6,019 nucleotides of DNA from Caryophanales bacterium UBA6985 (GCA_002450035.1 DJYF01000032.1:1-6019); one strand, 5' to 3'. Shown: positions 1 through 5,826, counted from the stretch's first letter. Numbers and translations are program-made. Notes: a model not told the origin generated them from the sequence alone.

Positions 1-346
1 CTTTTATTTCTTTTTTATCATTAATAGGTTCAATACTCTCTAGTATCCAAGCATAACCAGTCCTATCTTTATTACCATATGCAATATTATTTAATGATTT
101 TATTTTCTCATTTACTTCAGGAGTAATTTCTATACAATCAACAAGTGTTGCTTTAGCTATTATTCTGGATGTTGGATAATCTAAATCAAGAGAAGAGAAT
201 CTTTCTAATTCATTCTTTTCTATTGAAGAAGATGCATGAATATAAATAATACCACGATAATTAGTTTTCCAACTTCTAAATTCTATATGTTTAATATTTT
301 CTCTTATAAGTGAGGCCCAAGGTTGTCTGATAGTTAATACTTTCAT
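1..346 (-). CDS. ASCH-domain protein, 3' end cut off by the window edge
   Basis: The reading frame starts at ATG 346-344 and runs off the left edge after 115 complete codons, so the C-terminus is missing. The N-terminus reads MKVLTIRQPWASLI, the classic opening of small ASCH (ASC-1 homology) domain proteins. It is followed by the family's GxKxxExR-like stretch, here N17-I-K19-H-I-E22-F-R24 with Asn in place of the usual Gly, then SWKTNYRG (25-32) and IHAS (36-39). GYAWILE lies near the cut end. The ASCH fold is PUA-like and is associated with RNA binding; some members are nucleoside amidohydrolases or ribonucleases, and the natural substrate here cannot be read from sequence. Members of this short type are usually little longer than what is seen, so probably only some tens of residues are missing. 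The start is supported by AGGGGAGG at 360-353, 6 nt before the ATG. Family call is confident; role is unknown. Confidence 0.88.
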   Translation of the reverse strand, partial: MKVLTIRQPWASLIRENIKHIEFRSWKTNYRGIIYIHASSSIEKNELERFSSLDLDYPTSRIIAKATLVDCIEITPEVNEKIKSLNNIAYGNKDRTGYAWILESIEPINDKKEIK

Positions 347-352
347 AATTAT

Positions 353-360
353 CCTCCCCT
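353..360 (-). promoter_or_regulatory. Strong Shine-Dalgarno site of the ASCH gene
   Basis: On the minus strand the bases read AGGGGAGG, with GGAGG ending 6 nt before the ATG at 346. This is near the ideal anti-SD match and spacing, and it fixes the start of a gene whose other end lies outside the window. Confidence 0.8.
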
Positions 361-363
361 TTA

Positions 364-369
364 ATTATA
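364..369 (-). promoter_or_regulatory. Possible -10 box for the ASCH gene
   Basis: The minus strand carries a perfect TATAAT here. At 17-bp spacing the -35 position reads TGGAGT, only 3 of 6 matches to TTGACA. A start about 7 nt downstream would fall inside the SD, leaving almost no leader. In DNA this AT-rich, TATAAT occurs often by chance. A second weaker candidate is TATAAA at 404-399. Low confidence. Confidence 0.25.
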
Positions 370-388
370 ATATTTTTATTACTCCTAC

Positions 389-417
389 TCCACTTATTTT
401 TATATAGATGTTATAAT
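389..417 (+). promoter_or_regulatory. Extended -10 promoter of the TIM-barrel gene
   Basis: TGTTATAAT (409-417) is a perfect extended -10 (TGn plus TATAAT). At a 17-bp spacer the -35 position 389-394 reads TCCACT, a weak match, which is normal for extended -10 promoters. Predicted start is near 424, giving a leader of only about a dozen bases before the ATG at 437. A factor bound at 387-394 could affect both divergent promoters, because both -35 positions fall there. Confidence 0.55.
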
Positions 418-436
418 TTACTTTAGAGATGATGAT

Positions 437-1243
437 ATGAAAGCTTTAATGTCTATTAATTGGAAATTTATGAATGTAATACCTCGTGAGTTAGTAGCTT
501 TTATTAAGAATAATTCTAAATATTGCCAAGGTATTGAGATTAATGTTGATTATACTAAACCTAATGAAGTTAGTTACTTAAAAGAACTTGCTTTTATTTG
601 TAAAAAAGAAGATTTTCATTTACAAATACATGCTAATAGTAGTCTTGATATAGATAAACAAATTGAATATATGCATATGTTAGAGAGTCTAAGTGATATG
701 TTAGATTATAAGATAAATGTAGTATTTCATTCTTTATATGATGATATCGTAGAAGAAAGTATTCATAAGTCTATTGATTACTTAAATAAAGTACTTGATA
801 ACGTGGACAATAATAAACTTATAATTACTTTAGAGAATCTTAATTCATTACATAAAGAATATAGATTAAATAAACATGATATAACAGAGATTATACTTAA
901 TGATGATAGATTATACTTCACATATGATATTGGTCATGATTTAATTGAAAATGGTGGTATAACGGATATTGATGAATACTTAGTTAAAGAAATAGTTAAT
1001 GTACATATTCATACATATAATTATGATAGTTTCTCAGACTGTTTTGATCATAAATTAATATTTAAAGATGATCCTCATTGGAGTCAATTACTTAAAGGTA
1101 TTCAGTTTTTAAAGGTTAATCACTATGATGGACCAATTGTATATGAATATGCATTAGACTTTTGTATAGGATACTCCATATATGATAAAATGAAATATTT
1201 TTTAAATTCTCTTGATTATGTTCATGAAAGACTTGATAAATAA
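437..1243 (+). CDS. Xylose-isomerase-like TIM-barrel protein (sugar phosphate isomerase / endonuclease IV-like superfamily)
   Basis: This 268-residue protein has the strand-end motif spacing of the AP_endonuc_2 / xylose isomerase-like TIM barrel: IEINVDY (33-39), LQIHAN (62-67), VVFHS (95-99), ITLENLN (130-136), FTYDIGH (161-167), VNVHIHTY (187-194) and IVYEY (234-238). His65, His98, Glu133, Asp164, His167, His190/192, His205 and Glu237 sit where the superfamily binds divalent metal or sugar substrate, so the site looks intact. Length is typical of the superfamily. No signal peptide or membrane segment is visible, so it should be cytosolic. Superfamily members include sugar isomerases, epimerases, inosose dehydratase-type enzymes and AP endonucleases, and the sequence does not decide between them. 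The SD before ATG 437 is weak (AGAG at 425-428) behind an extended -10 promoter, so the leader is very short. It is a single-gene transcript ending in the shared hairpin at 1243-1268. Superfamily call good, substrate unknown. Confidence 0.75.
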   Translation: MKALMSINWKFMNVIPRELVAFIKNNSKYCQGIEINVDYTKPNEVSYLKELAFICKKEDFHLQIHANSSLDIDKQIEYMHMLESLSDMLDYKINVVFHSLYDDIVEESIHKSIDYLNKVLDNVDNNKLIITLENLNSLHKEYRLNKHDITEIILNDDRLYFTYDIGHDLIENGGITDIDEYLVKEIVNVHIHTYNYDSFSDCFDHKLIFKDDPHWSQLLKGIQFLKVNHYDGPIVYEYALDFCIGYSIYDKMKYFLNSLDYVHERLDK

Positions 1244-1268
1244 AAACTCTAGTATTAACTAGAGTTTT
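1243..1268. terminator. Bidirectional intrinsic terminator between converging genes
   Basis: AAAACTCTAGT (1243-1253) pairs perfectly with ACTAGAGTTTT (1258-1268) around a 4-nt ATTA loop, an 11-bp stem. On the plus strand it is followed by ATTTTT (1269-1274). Read from the other side, the stem ends in TTTT and continues TTTAT. It begins at the last base of the TIM-barrel stop codon and lies just past the stop of the minus-strand CmpB-like gene (1273), so one element can end both transcripts. Confidence 0.85.
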
Positions 1269-1272
1269 ATTT

Positions 1273-1914
1273 TTAAATTTTGGCAGTATGATATTTAATT
1301 CCATGCTGTGAGTATATAGAACCAGCACTTGGTATATCTAAAATACGTGCAAATACTAAATTATATATTTCATCTATTAAAATAATAGAAATAATAATAG
1401 TAGTTATTATAAATATAGTATTAAAGTGTTTAGATTTAATTAATTTAAATATAAATGGTAATAATAGATATATCAGTATTAGTCCTGATATAGCAAATAC
1501 AAGAATACTTCTTAAACATACAAATCCTTGTATATTACCGAAGTTAAGTATTTCAGTATTATAGTTCCAACTTCTATAACCATTTCTTAAGATAAATATT
1601 AATAGTCCTGCTATATATTCTAGGATTCCACAAGAAATACCTGCTATAAAGAACACTTTAGATGGACTCTTTCTATATTTAAAGGTTAATTTATATATTA
1701 ATAAAGCTCCTAAGGCATAAATATCTATCCAAGGTATAAAGTTAGCACCACGCCAATAAAACTCTTTAAAACCACCATTAAAGTAGTAAAAAATGAATTC
1801 ATAAATAAAACCAAAGAAACCAGACACTAGCATTATAAAAAACACTATAAATAATTTTTCTTTTTTAGTAAATGTGTATTCTCTATTTGCATATTTATTT
1901 AATCTATCTTTCAT
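1273..1914 (-). CDS. CmpB-family membrane protein (putative ABC-transporter type IV), divergent paralog
   Basis: A 213-residue polytopic membrane protein with a basic N-terminus (KDRLNKYANREY) and about five or six hydrophobic segments (roughly 20-43, 60-77, 86-109, 131-158 and 163-181). It aligns end to end with the product of the gene directly upstream. Matched blocks are GFFGFIYE (32-39), WRG...IYALGALL (54-72), FKYRKSP (78-84), ILEY (97-100), RSWNY (114-118), GFVCLR (130-135) and ILIDE (178-182). These are the landmarks of the CmpB family, annotated as putative ABC-transporter type IV; biochemical function is poorly established and no ATPase is next to it. It is the more divergent copy: the usual GPxxPIYG reads IPWIDIYA and NGRVCL reads QGFVCL. 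The start is fixed by GGAGG at 1924-1920, which lies inside the end of the upstream gene. The 2-nt gap makes translational coupling likely. It ends at the bidirectional hairpin. Confidence 0.72.
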   Translation of the reverse strand: MKDRLNKYANREYTFTKKEKLFIVFFIMLVSGFFGFIYEFIFYYFNGGFKEFYWRGANFIPWIDIYALGALLIYKLTFKYRKSPSKVFFIAGISCGILEYIAGLLIFILRNGYRSWNYNTEILNFGNIQGFVCLRSILVFAISGLILIYLLLPFIFKLIKSKHFNTIFIITTIIISIILIDEIYNLVFARILDIPSAGSIYSQHGIKYHTAKI

Positions 1915-1916
1915 AC

Positions 1917-2543
1917 TTACCTCCTTGGTTTATAGTTACTAGTTATTCCCACTCCTACTCTTGGTTCTATAAATGAAAACACTGTATCTATTGCCATGAG
2001 TGATAAGAATAGGAAACATAATGCTACTACTAGTTTTTTATTAATTCTTTTAATTATTTTATCTACTGTAGGTGCAATTATATATACGAAAGAAGACGCA
2101 AGTATAGCAAATATAATTGTCCCTCTTAAACATACTCTTCCATTTATATTAAGAGGATATTTATAATAATTCCACCAACGAACTTTAAACATTAGCTCTA
2201 ATATAAATGATGCAGCATATTCTAAAACGCTACTATAAAGCATTATTAAAAGAGTGTGTTTAATTGGAGTTTTTCTATATTTATAACATAGTAATATAGA
2301 AAGAATAGCACCATATCCATATATTGGTAGAATTGGTCCAGTTAAAAAACCACGGTTTCTTACTACTCCACTTCTTCTAAACTCTAATAATGTTTCCCAA
2401 AGAAATCCTATTAATCCTGCAATAAAAAATAATAATATAATGGACGTAATAGCATATCTTTTGGAATAATCTGTTCTTTTTTCATCGTGATTTATATCAA
2501 TTCCTAGGGTATCAATTAAAAACTTATGTTTCTTTTTATCCAT
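1917..2543 (-). CDS. CmpB-family membrane protein (putative ABC-transporter type IV), canonical copy
   Basis: A 208-residue membrane protein with a charged cytoplasmic N-terminal tail (about 1-30) and about five hydrophobic segments (roughly 31-51, 68-86, 95-117, 141-160 and 168-190). It carries the full CmpB landmarks: GLIGFLWE (43-50), NRGFLTGPILPIYGYGA (63-79), YKYRKTP (87-93), VLEY (106-109), RWWNYYKYPLNINGRVCLRG (122-141) and a C-terminal AIDTVFSFIEPR (184-195). The family is annotated as a putative ABC-transporter permease type, but no ATP-binding or solute-binding partner is in the window and transport has not been inferred from anything I can see. SD AGGTGAT at 2553-2547 supports ATG 2543. 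It is the first gene of a two-gene unit with its paralog, arising from tandem duplication. Confident on family, not on function. Confidence 0.82.
   Translation of the reverse strand: MDKKKHKFLIDTLGIDINHDEKRTDYSKRYAITSIILLFFIAGLIGFLWETLLEFRRSGVVRNRGFLTGPILPIYGYGAILSILLCYKYRKTPIKHTLLIMLYSSVLEYAASFILELMFKVRWWNYYKYPLNINGRVCLRGTIIFAILASSFVYIIAPTVDKIIKRINKKLVVALCFLFLSLMAIDTVFSFIEPRVGVGITSNYKPRR
1920..1924 (-). promoter_or_regulatory. SD of the second CmpB gene, inside the end of the first
   Basis: GGAGG on the minus strand is 5 nt before ATG 1914 and overlaps the last codons and stop (1919-1917) of the upstream paralog. Ribosomes finishing the first gene therefore expose or reach this site directly, which points to coupled, near-equal synthesis of the two proteins. 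Confidence 0.7.
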
Positions 2544-2564
2544 GGTATCACCTAATCTAATTTT

Positions 2565-2570
2565 ATTATA
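2565..2570 (-). promoter_or_regulatory. Possible -10 box of the CmpB two-gene unit
   Basis: The minus strand reads TATAAT, about 20 nt before the SD-ATG of the first CmpB gene. The -35 position at 17 bp spacing falls on the T-run of the preceding terminator (TTTTTT), a poor match. A second TATAAT lies at 2584-2579. A promoter is expected here because a terminator separates this unit from the pilin gene, but the exact box is uncertain. Confidence 0.35.
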
Positions 2571-2585
2571 ACTTTGTTATTATAT

Positions 2586-2613
2586 AAAAAAAAGAGCAAA
2601 GTTTTACTTTGCT
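2586..2613 (-). terminator. Intrinsic terminator of the pilin operon
   Basis: On the minus strand, 2 nt past the pilin stop codon, AGCAAAG (2613-2607) and CTTTGCT (2601-2595) form a 7-bp stem with a 5-nt loop. After one C (2594) comes a run of eight T (2593-2586). This is a textbook Rho-independent terminator, and it separates the pilin unit from the CmpB pair on the same strand. Confidence 0.85.
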
Positions 2614-2615
2614 TC

Positions 2616-3488
2616 TTATTCTGTTGCTTCGTATGTTACTCCTGATGCAGGAAGACCTCCACCTGGGTTAAGGTTTGCATACCATCTCCATTTACCATCT
2701 ACATATAATCCTGCCCATCCACATGATTTTGTACCAGTTGTATATAAAGTAAATAGCATATTACTAGTGTTTTTTTCTGTTCTATTTGATGTACAACATT
2801 CAGTTGATTTATGCTCTCTACATACATTTACTTGATCTGGATAATTATCTGCTGAATAACCAGTTATATTAGGAAGCCATGTACCTGTACAAAAGTTATT
2901 AGGGTTTTTTCTATAACAATCATCAATTACACCATTTGTATAATGCCCAATCCAACCGTTTGCTCCTTCTTTAGTTCCTGTATATGGAATAGGCTCTGGT
3001 GGTGTGGCTGTTTTATTCTCTTTAGTTTTTTCTTCTGTATAAGTAGTACATCCTGCTATTATGGCTAAATAGTCTGCAGATAATTCATTTGTTTTAGTGC
3101 TATCATAATCAAGAATTTTGTCATCGGTTTTACCACCTTCATATTCAATGGCATAAACCATGAAGTTACTATCCCATAGTGTTATATAGTATTTATAATC
3201 AGAGTTTTGTTTAACAGTTATTATATAACCTTTAAAGTCTCCAGTGTTATCAAATCCCAAATCGCTTGTTATATCATATAAAACACATGATGTTTTATCT
3301 CCAAACATTTCTTTTGATAATATCTTGTTTTCAGTTGCTTGGTAAACCTTATCAATGTACTCAATAAATGTCTTTCTTCTTGCTGTAGTCATTGTACTAA
3401 GTACAGATGGTATAGCAATAATCATTATAATTGCAAGAATTACTATTACAGCTAGTAATTCAACTAATGTAAAACCTTTGTTGTTCAT
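2616..3488 (-). CDS. Type IV prepilin-like protein with Cys-rich C-terminal extension
   Basis: A 290-residue protein opening with the class III/type IVa prepilin signature: short leader MNNKG, then FTLVELLAVIVILAI. A prepilin peptidase would cut after Gly5, giving mature Phe1 and the conserved Glu5 (precursor Glu10). The hydrophobic helix runs to about residue 29, with the basic ARRK at 36-39 following the next few residues. A pilin-like globular part (about 40-150) contains Cys68 and Cys147, which may pair. A Thr/Pro/Lys/Glu-rich linker (about 151-172) leads to a second domain with Cys191, 200, 223, 231, 232 and 256. Two similar GWxGxYxxG blocks occur at 178-186 and 257-265. The protein is longer than a typical 130-170 residue major pilin, so a minor or tip pilin, or a pseudopilin-like surface protein, is more likely. 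SD AGGAGAG at 3500-3494 fixes the start. It follows the large membrane protein gene by 17 nt and ends at its own terminator. No assembly ATPase, PilC or prepilin peptidase is in the window. Confidence 0.85.
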   Translation of the reverse strand: MNNKGFTLVELLAVIVILAIIMIIAIPSVLSTMTTARRKTFIEYIDKVYQATENKILSKEMFGDKTSCVLYDITSDLGFDNTGDFKGYIITVKQNSDYKYYITLWDSNFMVYAIEYEGGKTDDKILDYDSTKTNELSADYLAIIAGCTTYTEEKTKENKTATPPEPIPYTGTKEGANGWIGHYTNGVIDDCYRKNPNNFCTGTWLPNITGYSADNYPDQVNVCREHKSTECCTSNRTEKNTSNMLFTLYTTGTKSCGWAGLYVDGKWRWYANLNPGGGLPASGVTYEATE

Positions 3489-3493
3489 TTTTT

Positions 3494-3500
3494 CTCTCCT
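3494..3500 (-). promoter_or_regulatory. Shine-Dalgarno site of the prepilin gene
   Basis: AGGAGAG on the minus strand, 5 nt before ATG 3488, occupies much of the 17-nt gap after the upstream membrane-protein gene. It is far stronger than anything in front of that upstream gene, so the pilin is expected to be made in excess of it from a shared mRNA. Confidence 0.75.
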
Positions 3501-3505
3501 TTTAA

Positions 3506-5554
3506 TTATTTAAATAAATACTTAAATGTGTAATAAGCAGTATTATTTTTGCAATAACGTGATAGTGAACCTATTCCAGATAATTGTCGGAAAAACATAA
3601 ATAATAGAGTTATTACTATTAATAGTATAAGTAATTTTAAATATTTATTAAATCCTTCTTTGTCAAGATTCTTAAATATTGTAAATAGTACTATTGAAGC
3701 TGGTATATAAAGTAGATATAAAAAGTCATAGAAGTATCTATATACTAGTCCACCTTCTATACCATCAAATACTGCTATAAAAATACCAAGTATAATAGAC
3801 ATAATACTAAAGTAGTAAAGAGTCTTATTTATTTTATTTTTATACTTAAATAATAGTAAATTTGATTGTAATATAACGTGTGTTAAGAAAGCTCCTCCAT
3901 ACATATATTCAACATAAATATTACCTATGTAAGAAGAATCAAAGTTAATATGTTCTAAAAATGGATAAGTTCCTAGTACTCTAGGAGGTAATAGTAAATA
4001 ATACTCTAAACTAGGTAATATTTTATTAAATGCTGGTGCCTTATGTAAAACATCATTAATAGTTAATTGGTATGACGCACCAAATTCAAATATTGAATCA
4101 AATCTTAAATAGTTATATGTACAACATATTAGTCCATTTATTATGAATGGTAGAATAAACATTATTAATTCTTTTACTTTTATATCTTTAGCTATTTCAA
4201 TATTTTTTAATCTATTAATTAAAAATGGTACTACTAGAATAGTTGCAAGTAATGCTTGTGGTCTACAAAGAGAGGTAAATGAAAGTAAGAAACCTCCAAG
4301 AAAGTATAGACTATAATACTTCTTTTTAGAGTCATGTATACTAATAATTACATTAAGTCCATTTATTACAAAGAATAATGAATATATTATTGGTATCATA
4401 TAGAATGTAGGGTCACATGATATACCAAATATACCTATTCCATTTACAGAAACAAATGCTATTAAATAAAATAATCCTAGTGATATATCTTTAAAATATT
4501 TCTTACATAAAGTGTATAAGAAGAATATAAAACTAATTGATGTTATAACTAACATAAAGGTAATTAGTTTATAGTTATCAAGTGATTTATGAGTAAGCAC
4601 TCTATAAGGTAAATAAGTTGTTAGAACTGGTCCTATACCAAAATAAACATAATACTTATTATTATAATATGATTGATCCCATTCACTATTTTTATTCTCT
4701 ACTAAATTATGATCTTTATAATATTTGTTGATAGTAGTTTCTAAATCTTCTTTAGTATTAAATGAATCATAATAATGATTTAAATTACGTTTTACTATAG
4801 CTTGTCTATATCCATAGTCATAGGGATTATCTAGGAATTTTAGTACTTCATTAGTGTTTTCCTTTAAATATAGCTTTCCTTCCAACAAAGATGTTGTTAA
4901 ACCATTATATTGATCAAGTATTAGATCATGAGGATAAATAGTAGATATCGTGTAAATTAATCCTACTTCTACTAATATAATTGGTAATATAAATAGTAAA
5001 TTCTTAAACAATTTAATCTTATATAGTTTAGACTTAGGATTGAATAAGAAAAATAATATAGATATTATAAATAAAACTATTATTCTTGTGTTATTTATTA
5101 GAAGTGGTGTTTTCTTATTTATTATAATACTATTTACTTGAACATTTGATGAATCAAACTTAAGTTTAATTTCTTTGGTTTTTCCAGAGAATGTTACATA
5201 GTTATATTTAGATTGTTCTATAGAATCAAAATAAGACATTTTACCCATGTGAGTAAATAGTTCGTTTGCATCATCTCTTGCATATATATTTATTTTAAAA
5301 ACAGAAGATGGGTAACCTAAATCTATGTAAAAATTATTTATTTTTTTATTAAATTCTATTGTTTTAACAATAGTTGATCCACCTTCATTAATGGAGTCAA
5401 AACTAACAGTCGCAGGTTTATTAAAAAGTGTTTCATAATGTCTAAAATTAAAGACTGTTAGTTCTAGAATAAACAAGATAGATATACAATATATAAATTT
5501 TAAAAAGGTATTTATTTTATATTTTTTTATTAAAGACTTATTTTGTTTATTCAA
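3506..5554 (-). CDS. Polytopic membrane protein resembling GT-C / GT39-like glycosyltransferases
   Basis: A 682-residue protein with a basic N-terminus, TM1 (about 15-35), an extracytoplasmic, mostly beta-like segment of about 110 residues (40-150), then about ten further hydrophobic segments up to about 655. The core resembles GT-C/PMT-like membrane glycosyltransferases of Firmicutes. YPHDLILDQYNGLTTSLLEG (207-226) occurs in the first large loop, followed by NPYDYGYR (243-250), WDQSYYNNKYYVYFGIGP (292-309), LPYR (315-318), CRPQALLA (430-437), NYLRFDSIFEFGASYQLT (481-498) and GGLVYRYFYDFLYLL (601-615). In such enzymes, acidic residues in the first outer loop (Asp209 or Asp214 here) act with a polyprenyl-phosphate sugar donor; which residue does so here is inference. 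Start: the only plausible initiator is TTG 5554-5552. No ATG lies in frame back to the TAA at 5578+, and no SD is visible, so translation may be weak. First gene of a unit with the prepilin. Acceptor unknown; the pilin is an attractive guess only. Confidence 0.65.
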   Translation of the reverse strand: MNKQNKSLIKKYKINTFLKFIYCISILFILELTVFNFRHYETLFNKPATVSFDSINEGGSTIVKTIEFNKKINNFYIDLGYPSSVFKINIYARDDANELFTHMGKMSYFDSIEQSKYNYVTFSGKTKEIKLKFDSSNVQVNSIIINKKTPLLINNTRIIVLFIISILFFLFNPKSKLYKIKLFKNLLFILPIILVEVGLIYTISTIYPHDLILDQYNGLTTSLLEGKLYLKENTNEVLKFLDNPYDYGYRQAIVKRNLNHYYDSFNTKEDLETTINKYYKDHNLVENKNSEWDQSYYNNKYYVYFGIGPVLTTYLPYRVLTHKSLDNYKLITFMLVITSISFIFFLYTLCKKYFKDISLGLFYLIAFVSVNGIGIFGISCDPTFYMIPIIYSLFFVINGLNVIISIHDSKKKYYSLYFLGGFLLSFTSLCRPQALLATILVVPFLINRLKNIEIAKDIKVKELIMFILPFIINGLICCTYNYLRFDSIFEFGASYQLTINDVLHKAPAFNKILPSLEYYLLLPPRVLGTYPFLEHINFDSSYIGNIYVEYMYGGAFLTHVILQSNLLLFKYKNKINKTLYYFSIMSIILGIFIAVFDGIEGGLVYRYFYDFLYLLYIPASIVLFTIFKNLDKEGFNKYLKLLILLIVITLLFMFFRQLSGIGSLSRYCKNNTAYYTFKYLFK

Positions 5555-5574
5555 GAGGAAAAATAAAATACTTT

Positions 5575-5580
5575 TATGAT
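5575..5580 (+). promoter_or_regulatory. Possible -10 box of the small acidic ORF
   Basis: TATGAT matches TATAAT at 5 of 6. No good -35 is found at 16-18 bp spacing. The predicted start, near 5587, would place the AAAAGGAA element (5601-5608) in the leader. Weak call. Confidence 0.25.
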
Positions 5581-5584
5581 TGTA
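5579..5584 (-). promoter_or_regulatory. Possible promoter region of the membrane protein-pilin unit
   Basis: TACAAT on the minus strand is a 5 of 6 match to a -10 box, but its -35 position (TCCTTT at 5607-5602) is poor. An alternative pairing is TTGTAA (5598-5593) with TAAAAG (5576-5571) at a 16-bp spacer, each matching 4 of 6. A promoter must lie in this stretch if the unit starts with this gene; the exact box is not settled. It overlaps the candidate promoter of the divergent small ORF. Confidence 0.3.
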
Positions 5585-5600
5585 GTATTAAGTTACAAAT

Positions 5601-5629
5601 AAAAGGAAATGATGATTTTGATGAAATGA
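5601..5629 (+). promoter_or_regulatory. SD plus six-codon mini-ORF overlapping the start of the small acidic ORF
   Basis: AAAAGGAA (5601-5608) is the only good SD in this leader, but it is about 17 nt from ATG 5626, too far for direct use. It is correctly placed for ATG 5612 (5 nt after AGG; ATG 5609 is also in that frame). That frame reads MMILMK and stops at TGA 5627-5629, overlapping ATG 5626 as ATGA. Re-initiation from this mini-ORF is the simplest way the acidic ORF could be translated. Not shown to be functional. Confidence 0.35.
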
Positions 5630-5826
5630 CTACAGTTATAACAATTAAAGAAATAAATAACGCGGATGAAGATGATCATTTTCAGTTTGAATATGATTCT
5701 GATGATAATAAAAGTCATTCTGAAAAATATCCGTTATTAAATAATTTCAAAAGTGCTAAAGATGAAGTTGAAAAAGATATAAGAAAAATTTTTGAAGAAT
5801 TGAAAAATAGTGTCTTAAATAAATAA
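5626..5826 (+). CDS. Small acidic hypothetical protein, 66 residues
   Basis: I do not recognise this protein. It is soluble-looking, with no signal peptide or membrane helix. The middle (14-33) is strongly acidic (DEDDHFQFEYDSDDN at 14-28). The C-terminal part (about 41-64), SAKDEVEKDIRKIFEELKNS in its centre, should form a charged amphipathic helix. The start at ATG 5626 is the first ATG in a frame that stays open far upstream, and its own SD is poor; an SD with an overlapping mini-ORF lies just before it. The frame ends at TAA 5824-5826 inside a weak AT hairpin. The gene is divergent from the membrane protein-pilin unit and could be a small regulator or adaptor, or a chance ORF in AT-rich DNA. 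The balanced, helix-like composition at the C-terminus argues mildly for a real gene. Confidence 0.45.
   Translation: MTTVITIKEINNADEDDHFQFEYDSDDNKSHSEKYPLLNNFKSAKDEVEKDIRKIFEELKNSVLNK

Noticed and set aside
429..440. ATG-ATG-ATA-TGA mini-frame overlapping the TIM-barrel start as ATGA, resembling the one before the acidic ORF
   Set aside because: The weak AGAG touches the first ATG with no spacer, so it could not drive initiation there; runs of ATGAT are expected in this composition. Likely coincidence.
1116..1328. A 70-codon minus-strand frame spanning the end of the TIM-barrel gene and the terminator
   Set aside because: It overlaps the real plus-strand gene, the intrinsic terminator and the end of the CmpB-like gene; its composition has no family features. 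It is a shadow of real coding sequence.
5576..5602. Eight-codon frame MIVVLSYK in the divergent intergenic region
   Set aside because: The only SD-like bases (AGAGG near 5554) are too far away, and the stretch is better explained as promoter and leader sequence.
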